The notes under the pieces: model-generated
The model's database searches: none
Told to the model about the DNA's origin: nothing
Seen by the model: the letters and a program-made list of their open reading frames with translations, nothing else
In this document: positions 15,295-23,289 of the stretch, one piece after another
How the letters are laid out: every line of letters starts with the position of its first letter
How positions within the stretch are numbered: position 1 is the stretch's first letter
NCBI GenBank assembly: GCA_034432795.1
Contig: DAOUBF010000052.1
Location: forward strand, 124,001-188,000
Source: DAOUBF01 sp034432795
GTDB lineage: Bacteria; Chloroflexota; Anaerolineae; DSLN01
Reading direction: 5' to 3'
Length of the DNA: 64,000 nucleotides
Program-made: the position numbers and the translations under genes

Positions 15295-16471
15295 GCGTCT
15301 GACGGTCTTGAGCCTGGAGCAGGCCACCACCCTGCCCTATCTGACCTATCGGCTGGCCCAGGAGGGGGCCAGGGTCATTCGCGTGGAGAACCCACCGCAT
15401 GGCGACCCCAACCGTTGGGTCGGGCCGGATGTGCTGGGGGAGCCGGGGATGAACGCCTATTTCCTGCCGAACAACGCCGGTAAGCAGGCTATCACGCTTA
15501 ACCTGGCGAGCGAACGCGGGCGCGCCATCCTGCATGAGTTGATCGTCCGGCTGGACGTGGACGTGTTCGCCACCAACCAGCGGCCTAAGGACTATGCCCG
15601 TCTGGGCATAGATTACGAGACGCTCCGGGCGATCCAGCCCGACCTGATCTGGCTGGGCATCACCGGCTTCGGCCCGGACTCCAACGAAGCCGCTTACGAC
15701 CCCATCCTCCAGGCGCGGGCAGGCTGGATGGATTTGAACCGAGGGGGCGAGGGCCTCCCCCTGGCCTTCGGCCTGCCCCTGGTGGACCTGGGCGCGGCCG
15801 AGCACGCCTACGGCCAGGTGATGCGGGCGCTGTACCTGCGGGCCACCACAGGCCAGGGCACGCGCATTGACCTCTCCATGTTCCGCAGCGCCGTGTCCTG
15901 GCTGGTCAGCCCCATCATGCTCCAGGCCAGCTTCGGCATCCCCACCGTTCACCGGGGCAACCGCCATCCCTTCTTTGCCCCGGTGGACGTGTTCCCCACA
16001 GTCGGGGGGCACATTTATCTGGCCGTCGGCAACGACCGCCAGTGGGAGGCGCTCACGCGGCTGCCGGGCTTTGAGGCGCTGGCCGAAGCGCGCTATCGCA
16101 CCAACGCCGGGCGTGCCGCGGACGCCGAGGCGCTGTGCCAGCGCCTGGCCGCGATCACCTGCCGGATGCCCACTGCTGACCTGGTGCGCGCCCTGCGCGA
16201 GGCCGGCGTGCCTGTGGCCCAGGTCAGCCCTATCGCTGCTGTCCTGGATGACCCGGCGCTGCACGGTGAATGCGTCCGCGCCCGCGACCCGCGCACCGGT
16301 GTGGAGATCGTCCTGCCCCCGCCGCCGGTGACGCCGCCGCATCTCGTCGCCAACGGCTGGCAGATGAGCTTCCCGCCCCGCCTGGGCGAGCACAACGCCG
16401 CCATCTATGGCGACCTGCTGGGCTATGACGCCGCCGAATTGGAGAGCTTACGCCAGGAAGGGATCATTTGA
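15287..16471 (+). CDS. CaiB/BaiF family (type III) CoA-transferase
   Basis: Class III CoA-transferases move CoA between carboxylic acids, for example in toluene, phenylacetate and carnitine metabolism. The 394-aa product starts with LSLEQATTLPYLTYRLAQEGARVIRVE, followed by ITLNLASERGRAILHELI and DVFATNQRPKDYARLGIDY. The usual catalytic Asp region is represented by GFGPDSNEAAYDPILQARAG. The start at 15287 overlaps the previous gene by 8 nt. A family F element with a target duplication lies directly after it. The acid substrate cannot be read from the sequence. Confidence 0.8.
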   Translation: MPERLTVLSLEQATTLPYLTYRLAQEGARVIRVENPPHGDPNRWVGPDVLGEPGMNAYFLPNNAGKQAITLNLASERGRAILHELIVRLDVDVFATNQRPKDYARLGIDYETLRAIQPDLIWLGITGFGPDSNEAAYDPILQARAGWMDLNRGGEGLPLAFGLPLVDLGAAEHAYGQVMRALYLRATTGQGTRIDLSMFRSAVSWLVSPIMLQASFGIPTVHRGNRHPFFAPVDVFPTVGGHIYLAVGNDRQWEALTRLPGFEALAEARYRTNAGRAADAEALCQRLAAITCRMPTADLVRALREAGVPVAQVSPIAAVLDDPALHGECVRARDPRTGVEIVLPPPPVTPPHLVANGWQMSFPPRLGEHNAAIYGDLLGYDAAELESLRQEGII

Positions 16472-16586
16472 AATGGGCCAGATGAGTCGGCCGGGTTTCC
16501 ATACCCGGCATTCGGCAGGTATGGAAACCTGGCATTCGGCAGGTATGGAAACCTGCCCTACGGCGGGAGGGGATCATTTGAGATGG
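16460..16586 (+). repeat. Family F element bounded by a 17-bp direct duplication
   Basis: GGGATCATTTGAAATGG (16460-16476) and GGGATCATTTGAGATGG (16570-16586) flank ~93 bp. Inside, a 24-bp unit beginning GGCATTCGGCAGG is repeated perfectly in tandem (16507-16530 and 16531-16554). The outer duplication looks like a target-site duplication made when the element separated two formerly adjacent genes. Confidence 0.8.
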
Positions 16587-17722
16587 ACTTCAACCTGACC
16601 CCCGAACAAGAGGCTTTCCGCCAGAGCGTGGCGACCTTCGTCGCCCGCGAGGTCATCCCGGTGGCGCGTGAGCTGGATGAGCGCGGCGAGTTCCCCTGGG
16701 CGCTCTTCCACCGCTGCGCCGAGATGGGCTACCTGGGCCTGCGCTATCCGGAGGCCGTCGGCGGCGCCGGCGCCGATGCGCTCAGCTTCAACCTGATGTG
16801 CGAGGAACTCGCCTACGGCTCGGCCAGCCTGGCCGCCGTCGTCGCCATGCAGGGCCTGATGGGCACCGACTTCGTTTACCGCTTCGGCACGGACGACCAC
16901 AAGCGGCGGCTGCTCATGCCCGCGCTGCGCGGCGAGAAGATCGGCACCATCGCCATGACCGAGCCGGACTTCGGCAGCGACCTGGGCGGCATCCAGACGC
17001 GGGCGGTGCGCGATGGCGCTGGCTGGCGCCTCACCGGGCGCAAGATGTGGATCACCAGCGCCACCGTCGCCGACTTCTTCACCGTCGCCGCCAAGACCGA
17101 CCCGGAGGCCGGGTTCAAAGGCATTGATATGTTCCTGGTGGAGAAGGGCATGCCCGGCCTGAGCGTGGGGCGGCGCATTGAGAAGATGGGCGTGCGCGCC
17201 TCGGAGACCTCGGAGGTGATTCTGCAGGATGTCTGGGTGCCCGCTGAGAACCTGTTGGGCGAACAGGGCAGTGGCTTCCGCAACCTGAGCGCCATCCTGG
17301 CCGAGATCCGCACCATGACCGGGGCGCTGGGCCTGGGCCTGGGGCGGGCTGCCCTGGATGCCTCGGTGAAGTACGCCCGTGAGCGCATCCAGTTTGGCCG
17401 GCCCATTGGTCAGTTCCAGGCCATCAGCCACAAGCTGGCTGAGATGGCCACCCAGCTTGAGGCCGCCCGCCTGCTCGTCTATCAATCCGCCTGGCGGATC
17501 GATCAGGGTCGGCCCGACATGAAGCTGGCCTCCATGGCGAAATTGTTCGCCGCCGAGATGGCCAATAAGCTCGCCGACGAAGCCACCCGCATCTTCGGCA
17601 GCTATGGCTTCGCCATGGAGTATGCCCCCCAGCGCTACTACCGTGACGCCCGCTTCCTGCTCTACGGCGGCGGTACGCATGAAATCCTCAAGAGCGTGAT
17701 CGCAAAGGAGATGGGAGTATGA
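16583..17722 (+). CDS. Acyl-CoA dehydrogenase with an atypical catalytic-loop residue
   Basis: This FAD flavoprotein oxidises an acyl-CoA to the enoyl-CoA and passes electrons to ETF. The 379-aa protein carries TIAMTEPDFGSDLGGI, KMWITSATVADFFTV, IEKMGVRASETSEVIL, RIQFGRPIGQFQAISHKLA and FGSYGFAMEY. Near the C-terminus the usual Y-E-G-T loop, whose Glu is the catalytic base of short/medium-chain enzymes, reads LYGGGTHEIL, so that Glu is absent. Cyclic-acyl-CoA and branched-chain dehydrogenases place the base elsewhere, so a substrate such as glutaryl-, cyclohexenecarbonyl- or phenylpropionyl-CoA remains possible. GGGAGGGG upstream supports the start. It overlaps the hydratase gene by ATGA. Confidence 0.85.
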   Translation: MDFNLTPEQEAFRQSVATFVAREVIPVARELDERGEFPWALFHRCAEMGYLGLRYPEAVGGAGADALSFNLMCEELAYGSASLAAVVAMQGLMGTDFVYRFGTDDHKRRLLMPALRGEKIGTIAMTEPDFGSDLGGIQTRAVRDGAGWRLTGRKMWITSATVADFFTVAAKTDPEAGFKGIDMFLVEKGMPGLSVGRRIEKMGVRASETSEVILQDVWVPAENLLGEQGSGFRNLSAILAEIRTMTGALGLGLGRAALDASVKYARERIQFGRPIGQFQAISHKLAEMATQLEAARLLVYQSAWRIDQGRPDMKLASMAKLFAAEMANKLADEATRIFGSYGFAMEYAPQRYYRDARFLLYGGGTHEILKSVIAKEMGV

Positions 17723-18174
17723 GTTACCAACCGCGTGGCCTGACCTTTGACGAATTTGAGGTGGGCCAGACGTTCACCACAGCCAGCCGCACCGTGACCG
17801 AGGCCGATGTCGTCGCCTTCGCCGGGCTGTCCGGCGACTTCAACCCACTGCACACCGACGAGACGTTCGCCCGCACCACGCCCTTCGGCGGGCGCATCGC
17901 CCACGGCATGTTGGGTGCGGCCATCGCTACCGGCCTGGCCAATCAGCTCGGCATCTTTGAGGGCACGACCATTGCCCTGATGACCCAGACCATCCGCTAT
18001 ACCGGCGCGATCCGCTTCGGCGACACCATCCACCTGGAACTCAAGGTCGCCGAGAAGAAGGAGACCTCCAGGCCCGACCGGGGCGTGATCACCTTTGATA
18101 CCACGGTGATCAACCAGGAGCAGAGGGCTGTGATTGAAGGGCAATGGGTCTTAATGATGAGGAGGGTCAGTTAA
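17719..18174 (+). CDS. MaoC-like (R)-specific enoyl-CoA hydratase
   Basis: This hot-dog-fold hydratase of 151 aa has the hydratase-2 motif GLSGDFNPLHTDETFA, with the catalytic Asp and His, and GGRIAHGMLGAAIATGLA. It adds water to an enoyl-CoA produced, for example, by the preceding dehydrogenase, with which it overlaps by 4 nt. The following SDR genes could oxidise the 3-hydroxyacyl-CoA. A family B palindrome lies just after the stop. Confidence 0.85.
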   Translation: MSYQPRGLTFDEFEVGQTFTTASRTVTEADVVAFAGLSGDFNPLHTDETFARTTPFGGRIAHGMLGAAIATGLANQLGIFEGTTIALMTQTIRYTGAIRFGDTIHLELKVAEKKETSRPDRGVITFDTTVINQEQRAVIEGQWVLMMRRVS

Positions 18175-18222
18175 GACGGAGGGCGGACGACGGAGGATGG
18201 ATCGCCTCGGCCCGCCGTCCGA
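18174..18222. repeat. Family B palindrome between the MaoC and SDR genes
   Basis: Left units GACGGAGGGCGGACGACGGA are mirrored by GCCCGCCGTCCG. It is intergenic and ends just before the AAGGAGG site of the next gene. Confidence 0.65.
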
Positions 18223-18233
18223 AGGAGGCAGAT

Positions 18234-19001
18234 ATGAGACTACAGGACAAGGTAGCTATCGTCACCGGCGGCGGGAGCGGCATCGGGCAGGCGACCTGCC
18301 TGCGCTTTGCCGCCGAGGGCGCCAGGGTCGTCGTCGCCGACATTAACTTTGCCGCCGCCAGCGCTGTAGCTGACGCGGCCCGCGCGGCGGGCGGGCAGGC
18401 CATCCCGATGGAGGTCAACGTTGCTGACCGCGCCAGCGTGGAGCGCCTGGTGGAGCGCGCACTGGCCGAGTATGGCCGCCTGGACATCCTGATCAATAAC
18501 GCCGGCATCAACCGCGACGCGCTGTTCGTGCGCATGAAGGATGGCGAGATCAGGAAGATGAGCGATGAGCAATGGGACGCGGTGATCGCCGTCAATCTGA
18601 AAGGCACGTTCCTGTGCAGCCAGGCGGCGGCTGTGCCCATGATCCGGCAGAACTACGGGCGCATCGTCAACACCTCGTCCATCGGTGCGCTCGGCAACAT
18701 CGGCCAGGCGAACTACGCCGCCTCAAAAGCTGGCGTGATCGGCCTGACCTACACGCTGGCGCTGGAACTGGCCCGCTACAACATCACCGTCAACTGCGTC
18801 GCCCCCGGCGCAACCCGAACACCGATGACGGCAGGCATCCCGGATAACCTGCGCGAGGCGCTCATCCAGAAGATTCCGCTGCGCCGCATGGCCGAGCCGG
18901 AGGAGATCGCCAATCTGCACCTCTTCCTGGCCAGCGACGAGGCCGCCTATATCACCGGCCAGGTCATCTTCTGCGATGGCGGGATCAGTGTAGGCATCTA
19001 G
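18234..19001 (+). CDS. Short-chain dehydrogenase/reductase, FabG-like (1)
   Basis: This 255-aa NAD(P)-dependent dehydrogenase has TGGGSGIGQATCLRFA (cofactor loop), ILINNAGINRDA, and the catalytic Ser with Tyr-x3-Lys in SSIGALGNIGQANYAASKAG. AAGGAGG 6 nt before the ATG at 18234 fixes the start; an upstream in-frame start would translate the family B palindrome. In this operon it most likely oxidises a 3-hydroxyacyl-CoA such as 3-hydroxypimelyl-CoA, but FabG-like sequences alone do not reveal the substrate. Confidence 0.85.
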   Translation: MRLQDKVAIVTGGGSGIGQATCLRFAAEGARVVVADINFAAASAVADAARAAGGQAIPMEVNVADRASVERLVERALAEYGRLDILINNAGINRDALFVRMKDGEIRKMSDEQWDAVIAVNLKGTFLCSQAAAVPMIRQNYGRIVNTSSIGALGNIGQANYAASKAGVIGLTYTLALELARYNITVNCVAPGATRTPMTAGIPDNLREALIQKIPLRRMAEPEEIANLHLFLASDEAAYITGQVIFCDGGISVGI

Positions 19002-19002
19002 A

Positions 19003-19044
19003 CTTCTCCCGAACCGGGCTGAAGCCCGGTACTGGGGGAGAGGG
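19003..19044. repeat. Palindrome (family A relative) between the two SDR genes
   Basis: CTTCTCCC and GGGGGAGAGGG enclose ACCGGGCTGAAGCCCGGT, matching the nested hairpin of the element in dch. Confidence 0.75.
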
Positions 19045-19086
19045 AAGGGAGAAAGAAAGGGAAGGGTGAGGGTGGAGGAGGTATAT

Positions 19087-19830
19087 ATGGAACTCTCTGG
19101 TAAAGTCGCGCTCGTCACCGGCGGCAGTATGGGCATTGGACGGGCCATTGCCCTTGACCTGGCCGCCAACGGCGCCGACGTGGCGCTGACTTACCGCCGT
19201 CACTCCGACGAGGCCCAGGCGGTTGTTGCCGCCATCCAGGCGATGGACCGGCGCGGGCTGGCCATACAGGCCGACGTGGCCTCCTTCGCGGATGCCCAGC
19301 GCGCAGTGGAGACTGTGGTGCAGACCTTTGGCCGACTGGACATCCTGGTGAACAACGCCGGTCTCAACCGCGATGCCGTCGTCTGGAAGATGACCGAGGA
19401 GCAGTGGGATGAGGTCATCGCCACCGACCTCAAGGGCTGCTTCAACTACATCCACGCCGTTGCACCGCTATTCAAGGAGCAAGGCTCCGGCAAGATCGTC
19501 ACCATCACCTCCATCAACGGCCTGCGCGGCAAGTTCGGCCAGTCCAACTACTCGGCGGCCAAGGCCGGCGTCATCGGCCTGACGAAGGCCGTCGCCCGCG
19601 AATTGGGTCGCTACAACGTCAACGTCAATGCCGTTGCGCCGGGGCTGATTGAAACCGACATGGTGCGCCAGGCGCCGCAGCAGGTGCGCGACATGGCGCT
19701 GGCCGAGATCGTCCTGGGGCGCCTGGGTACGCCAGAGGAAGTGGCTTACGTCGTCACCTTCCTGTGCAGTGACAAAGCCCGCCACATCACCGGCGAGGTG
19801 ATCAAGGTGGACGGAGGGCAGTACATCTAG
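19087..19830 (+). CDS. Short-chain dehydrogenase/reductase, FabG-like (2)
   Basis: This second SDR of 247 aa has TGGSMGIGRAIALDLA, ILVNNAGLNRDAV and TSINGLRGKFGQSNYSAAKAG with the catalytic Ser, Tyr and Lys. A long purine run GTGGAGGAGG directly precedes the ATG at 19087. It is only moderately similar to the SDR before it, so the pair probably serves two steps or stereoisomers rather than being a recent duplication. A partner for the thiolase that follows is likely. Confidence 0.85.
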   Translation: MELSGKVALVTGGSMGIGRAIALDLAANGADVALTYRRHSDEAQAVVAAIQAMDRRGLAIQADVASFADAQRAVETVVQTFGRLDILVNNAGLNRDAVVWKMTEEQWDEVIATDLKGCFNYIHAVAPLFKEQGSGKIVTITSINGLRGKFGQSNYSAAKAGVIGLTKAVARELGRYNVNVNAVAPGLIETDMVRQAPQQVRDMALAEIVLGRLGTPEEVAYVVTFLCSDKARHITGEVIKVDGGQYI

Positions 19831-19869
19831 CGTCAAACGTCAAGCGTCATGGCATATCACGTTTGACGG
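19831..19869. repeat. Family C palindrome (CGTCAAACGT/ACGTTTGACG)
   Basis: CGTCAAACGT at the left is mirrored by ACGTTTGACG at the right with GTCAAGCGTCATGG between. Related copies are at 30477, 31562 and 33604. Confidence 0.8.
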
Positions 19870-19880
19870 GAGGGAAACCC

Positions 19881-21086
19881 ATGTTGTTTAAGGAGGTCTA
19901 TATCCCGTACGGGGGCTACTGGTCCACCCCCTTCTGCCGCTGGCAGGGGAGCTTCGCCCACCTGCACGCCATCACCTTCGCCGCCGAGGTCGCCCGACGG
20001 GCGCTGGAGGAACGGCATATCCCGCCGGAGACCTTTGATGCGCTCCACCTAGGCCTGACCGTGCCGCAGCAGCATAGCTTTTACGGCGCCCCCTGGCTGG
20101 CAGCACTTATCGGCGCGCCGACCATCACCGGCCCGACGATCAACCAGGCCTGCGCCACAGGGGCTCGCGTCCTGGCCAGCGCCGCTTTTGAGGTTGAGGC
20201 GGGCCATGGCCGCGCCATCCTCGCCCTAACCTGCGACCGCACGAGCAACGGCCCGCACATCTTTTACCCCAACCCCTTGGGACCGGGCGGCAAGGGCGAC
20301 GCTGAGGATTGGGTGTGGGACAACTTCAACTATGACCCCTATGCGCAGAACGCCATGATCCAGACCGCCGAGAACGTCGCCCGTGAGGCGGGGATCAGCC
20401 GCGAGGAGCAGGATGAAGTGACCCTGCTGCGCTACACCCAATATCAGATGGCCCTGGCCGACGAGGCCGCCTTCCACCGCCGTTACATGGTCTCGCCCAT
20501 TGAGGTCAAAGACCCTTCAGGTCGCAAGGTCATCGCTCAGGTCGTGGACGACGAGGGCATCTATCCCACGACGGCGGAGGGGTTGGCGCGGCTCAAGCCG
20601 GTGCTGGAGGGGGGCACGGTCACCTACGGCAGCCAGACGCATCCCGCCGATGGCAACTGCGGCCTGGTCGTCACCACCCGCGCCCGCGCCCGCGAGTTGA
20701 GCCGCGACCCCCATGTTGAAGTTCAGGTGCTTGCTTTCGGCCAGGGCCGGGCGAAAAAGGGCTTCATGGCCCAGGCCACCGTCCCGGCGGCGCGCCAAGC
20801 GCTGGCCCTGGCCGGGATCGGCGTGCACGACCTGAGGGCGGTGAAGACGCATAACCCCTTCGCCGTAAACGACATCTACCTGGCCCGTGAACTCGGCCTG
20901 AAGCACGAAGCCATCAACCGCTACGGCTCGTCGCTGATCTACGGCCATCCCCAGGGGCCAACGGGGATGCGGCTGATCATAGAGTTGATTGAGGAACTGG
21001 CCCTGGCCGGGGGCGGCTATGGCCTGTTCACGGGTTGCGCCGCCGGTGATACGGCGGCGGCGGTCGTGGTGAAGGTGAGTGTATAA
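19881..21086 (+). CDS. Thiolase (acetyl-CoA C-acyltransferase-like)
   Basis: Thiolases cleave 3-oxoacyl-CoA with CoA into acetyl-CoA and a shortened acyl-CoA. The 401-aa product has the nucleophile loop INQACATGARVLAS, HNPFAVNDIYLA (in place of the common NEAFA), GHPQGPTGMRLI, and the second cysteine in GCAAGDTAAAVVV. The start at 19881 has GGGAGG 7 nt upstream; a TTG at 19863 lies inside a family C repeat. With the SDR it could act on 3-oxopimelyl-CoA or benzoylacetyl-CoA. The HNPF variant suggests an unusual substrate. Confidence 0.82.
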   Translation: MLFKEVYIPYGGYWSTPFCRWQGSFAHLHAITFAAEVARRALEERHIPPETFDALHLGLTVPQQHSFYGAPWLAALIGAPTITGPTINQACATGARVLASAAFEVEAGHGRAILALTCDRTSNGPHIFYPNPLGPGGKGDAEDWVWDNFNYDPYAQNAMIQTAENVAREAGISREEQDEVTLLRYTQYQMALADEAAFHRRYMVSPIEVKDPSGRKVIAQVVDDEGIYPTTAEGLARLKPVLEGGTVTYGSQTHPADGNCGLVVTTRARARELSRDPHVEVQVLAFGQGRAKKGFMAQATVPAARQALALAGIGVHDLRAVKTHNPFAVNDIYLARELGLKHEAINRYGSSLIYGHPQGPTGMRLIIELIEELALAGGGYGLFTGCAAGDTAAAVVVKVSV

Positions 21087-21099
21087 GTGTATAGGTGAG

Positions 21100-21134
21100 T
21101 TCCCTCCTCCCTCTGTGGGGGAGGGGGAGAGGGA
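21100..21134. repeat. G/C-rich palindrome (family A) in the mutase leader
   Basis: TCCCTCCTCCCTC and GGGGGAGGGGGAGAGGGA flank a short TGTG loop, 16 nt upstream of the mutase start. Confidence 0.65.
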
Positions 21135-21150
21135 TGCGCGAGGTAGGCAA

Positions 21151-23277
21151 ATGAGCACAAAGCGTATCCGAATCCTCATCGCCAAGCCGGGCCTGGACGG
21201 GCACGACCGCGGGGCGAAGGTCGTGGCCCAGGCGCTGCGCGAGGCCGGCATGGAGGTCATCTACACGGGCCTGCACCAGACGCCGGAGCAGATCGTGGAG
21301 GCGGCGTTGCAGGAGGACGTGGACATCGTGGGCCTGTCCATCATGTCGGGCGCGCATTTGCCCCTGACCGCCAGGGTGGTGAACGGCCTGGCGCAGGCCG
21401 GGCTGTCGGATGTGGCCGTCGTCGTCGGCGGGGTCATCCCGGAGCGCGACCGTGAGAAGCTATTGGAACTGGGCGCGGCGGCGGTCTTCCCCACCGGCGC
21501 ACGTCTGGAAGAGATCGCGGCATTCACCGCAGCGGCGCAGAGAGCGCAGAGGGAGCGCAGAGAGTCCTCGGATTTCTCTGCGCTCCCTCTGCCTCCCCTG
21601 CGTCCCAGCGGTGAAAAAGCGCCCCCTGGCCTAAAGGATGTCGTGCTGGAAAGCGGCATCGTCGTCAAGCCGGTGTACGGCCCGGCGGACGTGGCCGACA
21701 TTGACTACGCCCGCGACATCGGCGAGCCAGGGCAGTTCCCCTTCACGCGGGGCATCCATCCGCTGATGTACCGCGCCCGCCCCTGGACCATGCGCCAGTA
21801 TGCCGGCTTCGGCACGCCCCGCGAGACGAACGAGCGCTTCAAGTTCCTTATCGCCAACGGCCAGAACGCGCTCAACGTCGCCTTTGACCTGCCCACACAG
21901 ATGGGCCTGGACTCCGATGACCCCCGCGCCGAGGGCGAGGTGGGGCGCGTGGGCATGGCGGTGGACACGCTGGCCGATATGGAAGAGGCCTTTGAGGGCA
22001 TTCCCCTGGACCGGATCAGCACGTCGTTGACGATCAATGCCGTCGCCGCGCCCATTATGGCGATGTACTTCGTCGTCGCTGAGAAGCAGGGTGTGCCGCT
22101 GAGTGACGTGCGCGGCACGGCCCAGAACGACATCCTCAAGGAGTACATCGGTCGCGGCGCGTGGATCTTCCCGGTAGAACCGGCCATCCGGCTGATCGGC
22201 GACACGGTGGAGTTCTGCGCCCGCCACGTGCCCAAATATTACCCCATCAGCGTGTGCGGCTACCACATCCGCGAGTCGGGCGCGACGCCGGTGCAGGAGA
22301 TCGCCTATGCCTTCGCCATCGCCTGCGCCTACATTGATCACGTTGTAGCACGTGGCGTGAGCGTAGATGACTTCGTCCCCCGCCTGTCGTTCAACTTTGA
22401 CATCCACGGCAACCTGTTTGAGCAGGTCGCCAAGTTCCGCGCCGCACGGCGGCTGTGGGCCAGGCTCATCCGCGACCGCTACGGCGCGACCGACCCCGAC
22501 GCGATGAAGATGAAGATGCTGGCCGGGGGCGGCGGCGGCGGGCTGACGGTTGAGGAGCCGGAGAACAACATCGTGCGCGGCGCGTATTACGCGCTCATCT
22601 CGGCGCTCTCCGGCACGCAGACGATGGCGCTGTGCTGCTACGACGAAGCCTACACCATCCCCAGTGAGAAGGCCTCGCTCATCTCCCTGCGCACCATGCA
22701 GATCCTGGCCGAGGAGATGGGGCTGTGCGACACCGTAGACCCGCTGGCCGGGTCGTATTACGTGGAGCGGCTGACCACAGATATGGAGAAGCTGATCGTC
22801 GCGGAGATGGCACGGGTGGAGGAATGGGGCGGCATCGTGCGGGCGGTGAGCAACGGCACGATCCAGCGCATCGTGGCGCAGCAGGCTTACGCCTATGAAA
22901 AGGCCCTTCAGCGCGGCGAGATCGTCAAGGTAGGTGTGAATAAGTACCGCGCTACTCCCCCCTCTCCCGCTGAAGAGCCTTCCCCCCCTCTCCCGCAGCG
23001 TGGGAGAGGGGCCGGGGGTGAGGGCCGTGAAGTCCAGCTTCACGAGTATCGGCCCGACCAGGCCGAGGCCCAGATGCGGCGCACCGCTCAGGTCCGGGCG
23101 CAACGCGACGGCGAGGCGGTCAGCCGGGCGTTGGATGCCTTGAAGCGGGCTGCCCAGGGCCGCGAGAACCTGATGCCCTACTTCCTTGACGCGGTGCGCG
23201 CCTACGCCACGCTGGGCGAAATGACGGCGGTGCTTAAGACGGTGTTCGGGGAGTTCAAGGAGCCGGTAGGGCTGTAA
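21151..23277 (+). CDS. Methylmalonyl-CoA mutase-like enzyme, B12 domain fused at the N-terminus
   Basis: This adenosylcobalamin-dependent acyl-CoA mutase has 708 aa. The B12-binding domain comes first (AKPGLDGHDRGAKVVAQAL, then GLSIMSGAHL and VVVGGVIP), and the catalytic barrel follows from residue ~160 (RARPWTMRQYAGFGT, NVAFDLPTQMGLDSDDP). In the methylmalonyl-CoA mutase large subunit the B12 domain is C-terminal; in IcmF it is N-terminal but followed by a GTPase domain, which is absent here. The Tyr in RQYAGFG and Ala in NVAFDLPT match methylmalonyl-CoA mutase rather than 2-hydroxyisobutyryl-CoA mutase. Two palindromes are translated in frame: one forms the interdomain linker (124-155) and one lies near the C-terminus (607-625). 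Confidence 0.8.
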   Translation: MSTKRIRILIAKPGLDGHDRGAKVVAQALREAGMEVIYTGLHQTPEQIVEAALQEDVDIVGLSIMSGAHLPLTARVVNGLAQAGLSDVAVVVGGVIPERDREKLLELGAAAVFPTGARLEEIAAFTAAAQRAQRERRESSDFSALPLPPLRPSGEKAPPGLKDVVLESGIVVKPVYGPADVADIDYARDIGEPGQFPFTRGIHPLMYRARPWTMRQYAGFGTPRETNERFKFLIANGQNALNVAFDLPTQMGLDSDDPRAEGEVGRVGMAVDTLADMEEAFEGIPLDRISTSLTINAVAAPIMAMYFVVAEKQGVPLSDVRGTAQNDILKEYIGRGAWIFPVEPAIRLIGDTVEFCARHVPKYYPISVCGYHIRESGATPVQEIAYAFAIACAYIDHVVARGVSVDDFVPRLSFNFDIHGNLFEQVAKFRAARRLWARLIRDRYGATDPDAMKMKMLAGGGGGGLTVEEPENNIVRGAYYALISALSGTQTMALCCYDEAYTIPSEKASLISLRTMQILAEEMGLCDTVDPLAGSYYVERLTTDMEKLIVAEMARVEEWGGIVRAVSNGTIQRIVAQQAYAYEKALQRGEIVKVGVNKYRATPPSPAEEPSPPLPQRGRGAGGEGREVQLHEYRPDQAEAQMRRTAQVRAQRDGEAVSRALDALKRAAQGRENLMPYFLDAVRAYATLGEMTAVLKTVFGEFKEPVGL
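21523..21615. repeat. Family D palindrome forming the mutase interdomain linker
   Basis: The ends TTCACCGCAG and GCGGTGAA enclose a long hairpin built from GCGCAGAGGGAGCGCAGAGA and its reverse. It encodes ~31 residues. Confidence 0.85.
22972..23026. repeat. 55-bp family A repeat inside the mutase gene
   Basis: It runs from GAAGAGCCTTCC to GGGGGTGAGGGCC with the hairpin CCTCTCCCGCAGCGTGGGAGAGG (arms CCTCTCCC/GGGAGAGG). It is identical over all 55 bp to 28049-28103. Confidence 0.9.
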
Positions 23278-23289
23278 TCGGAGGCGAGG

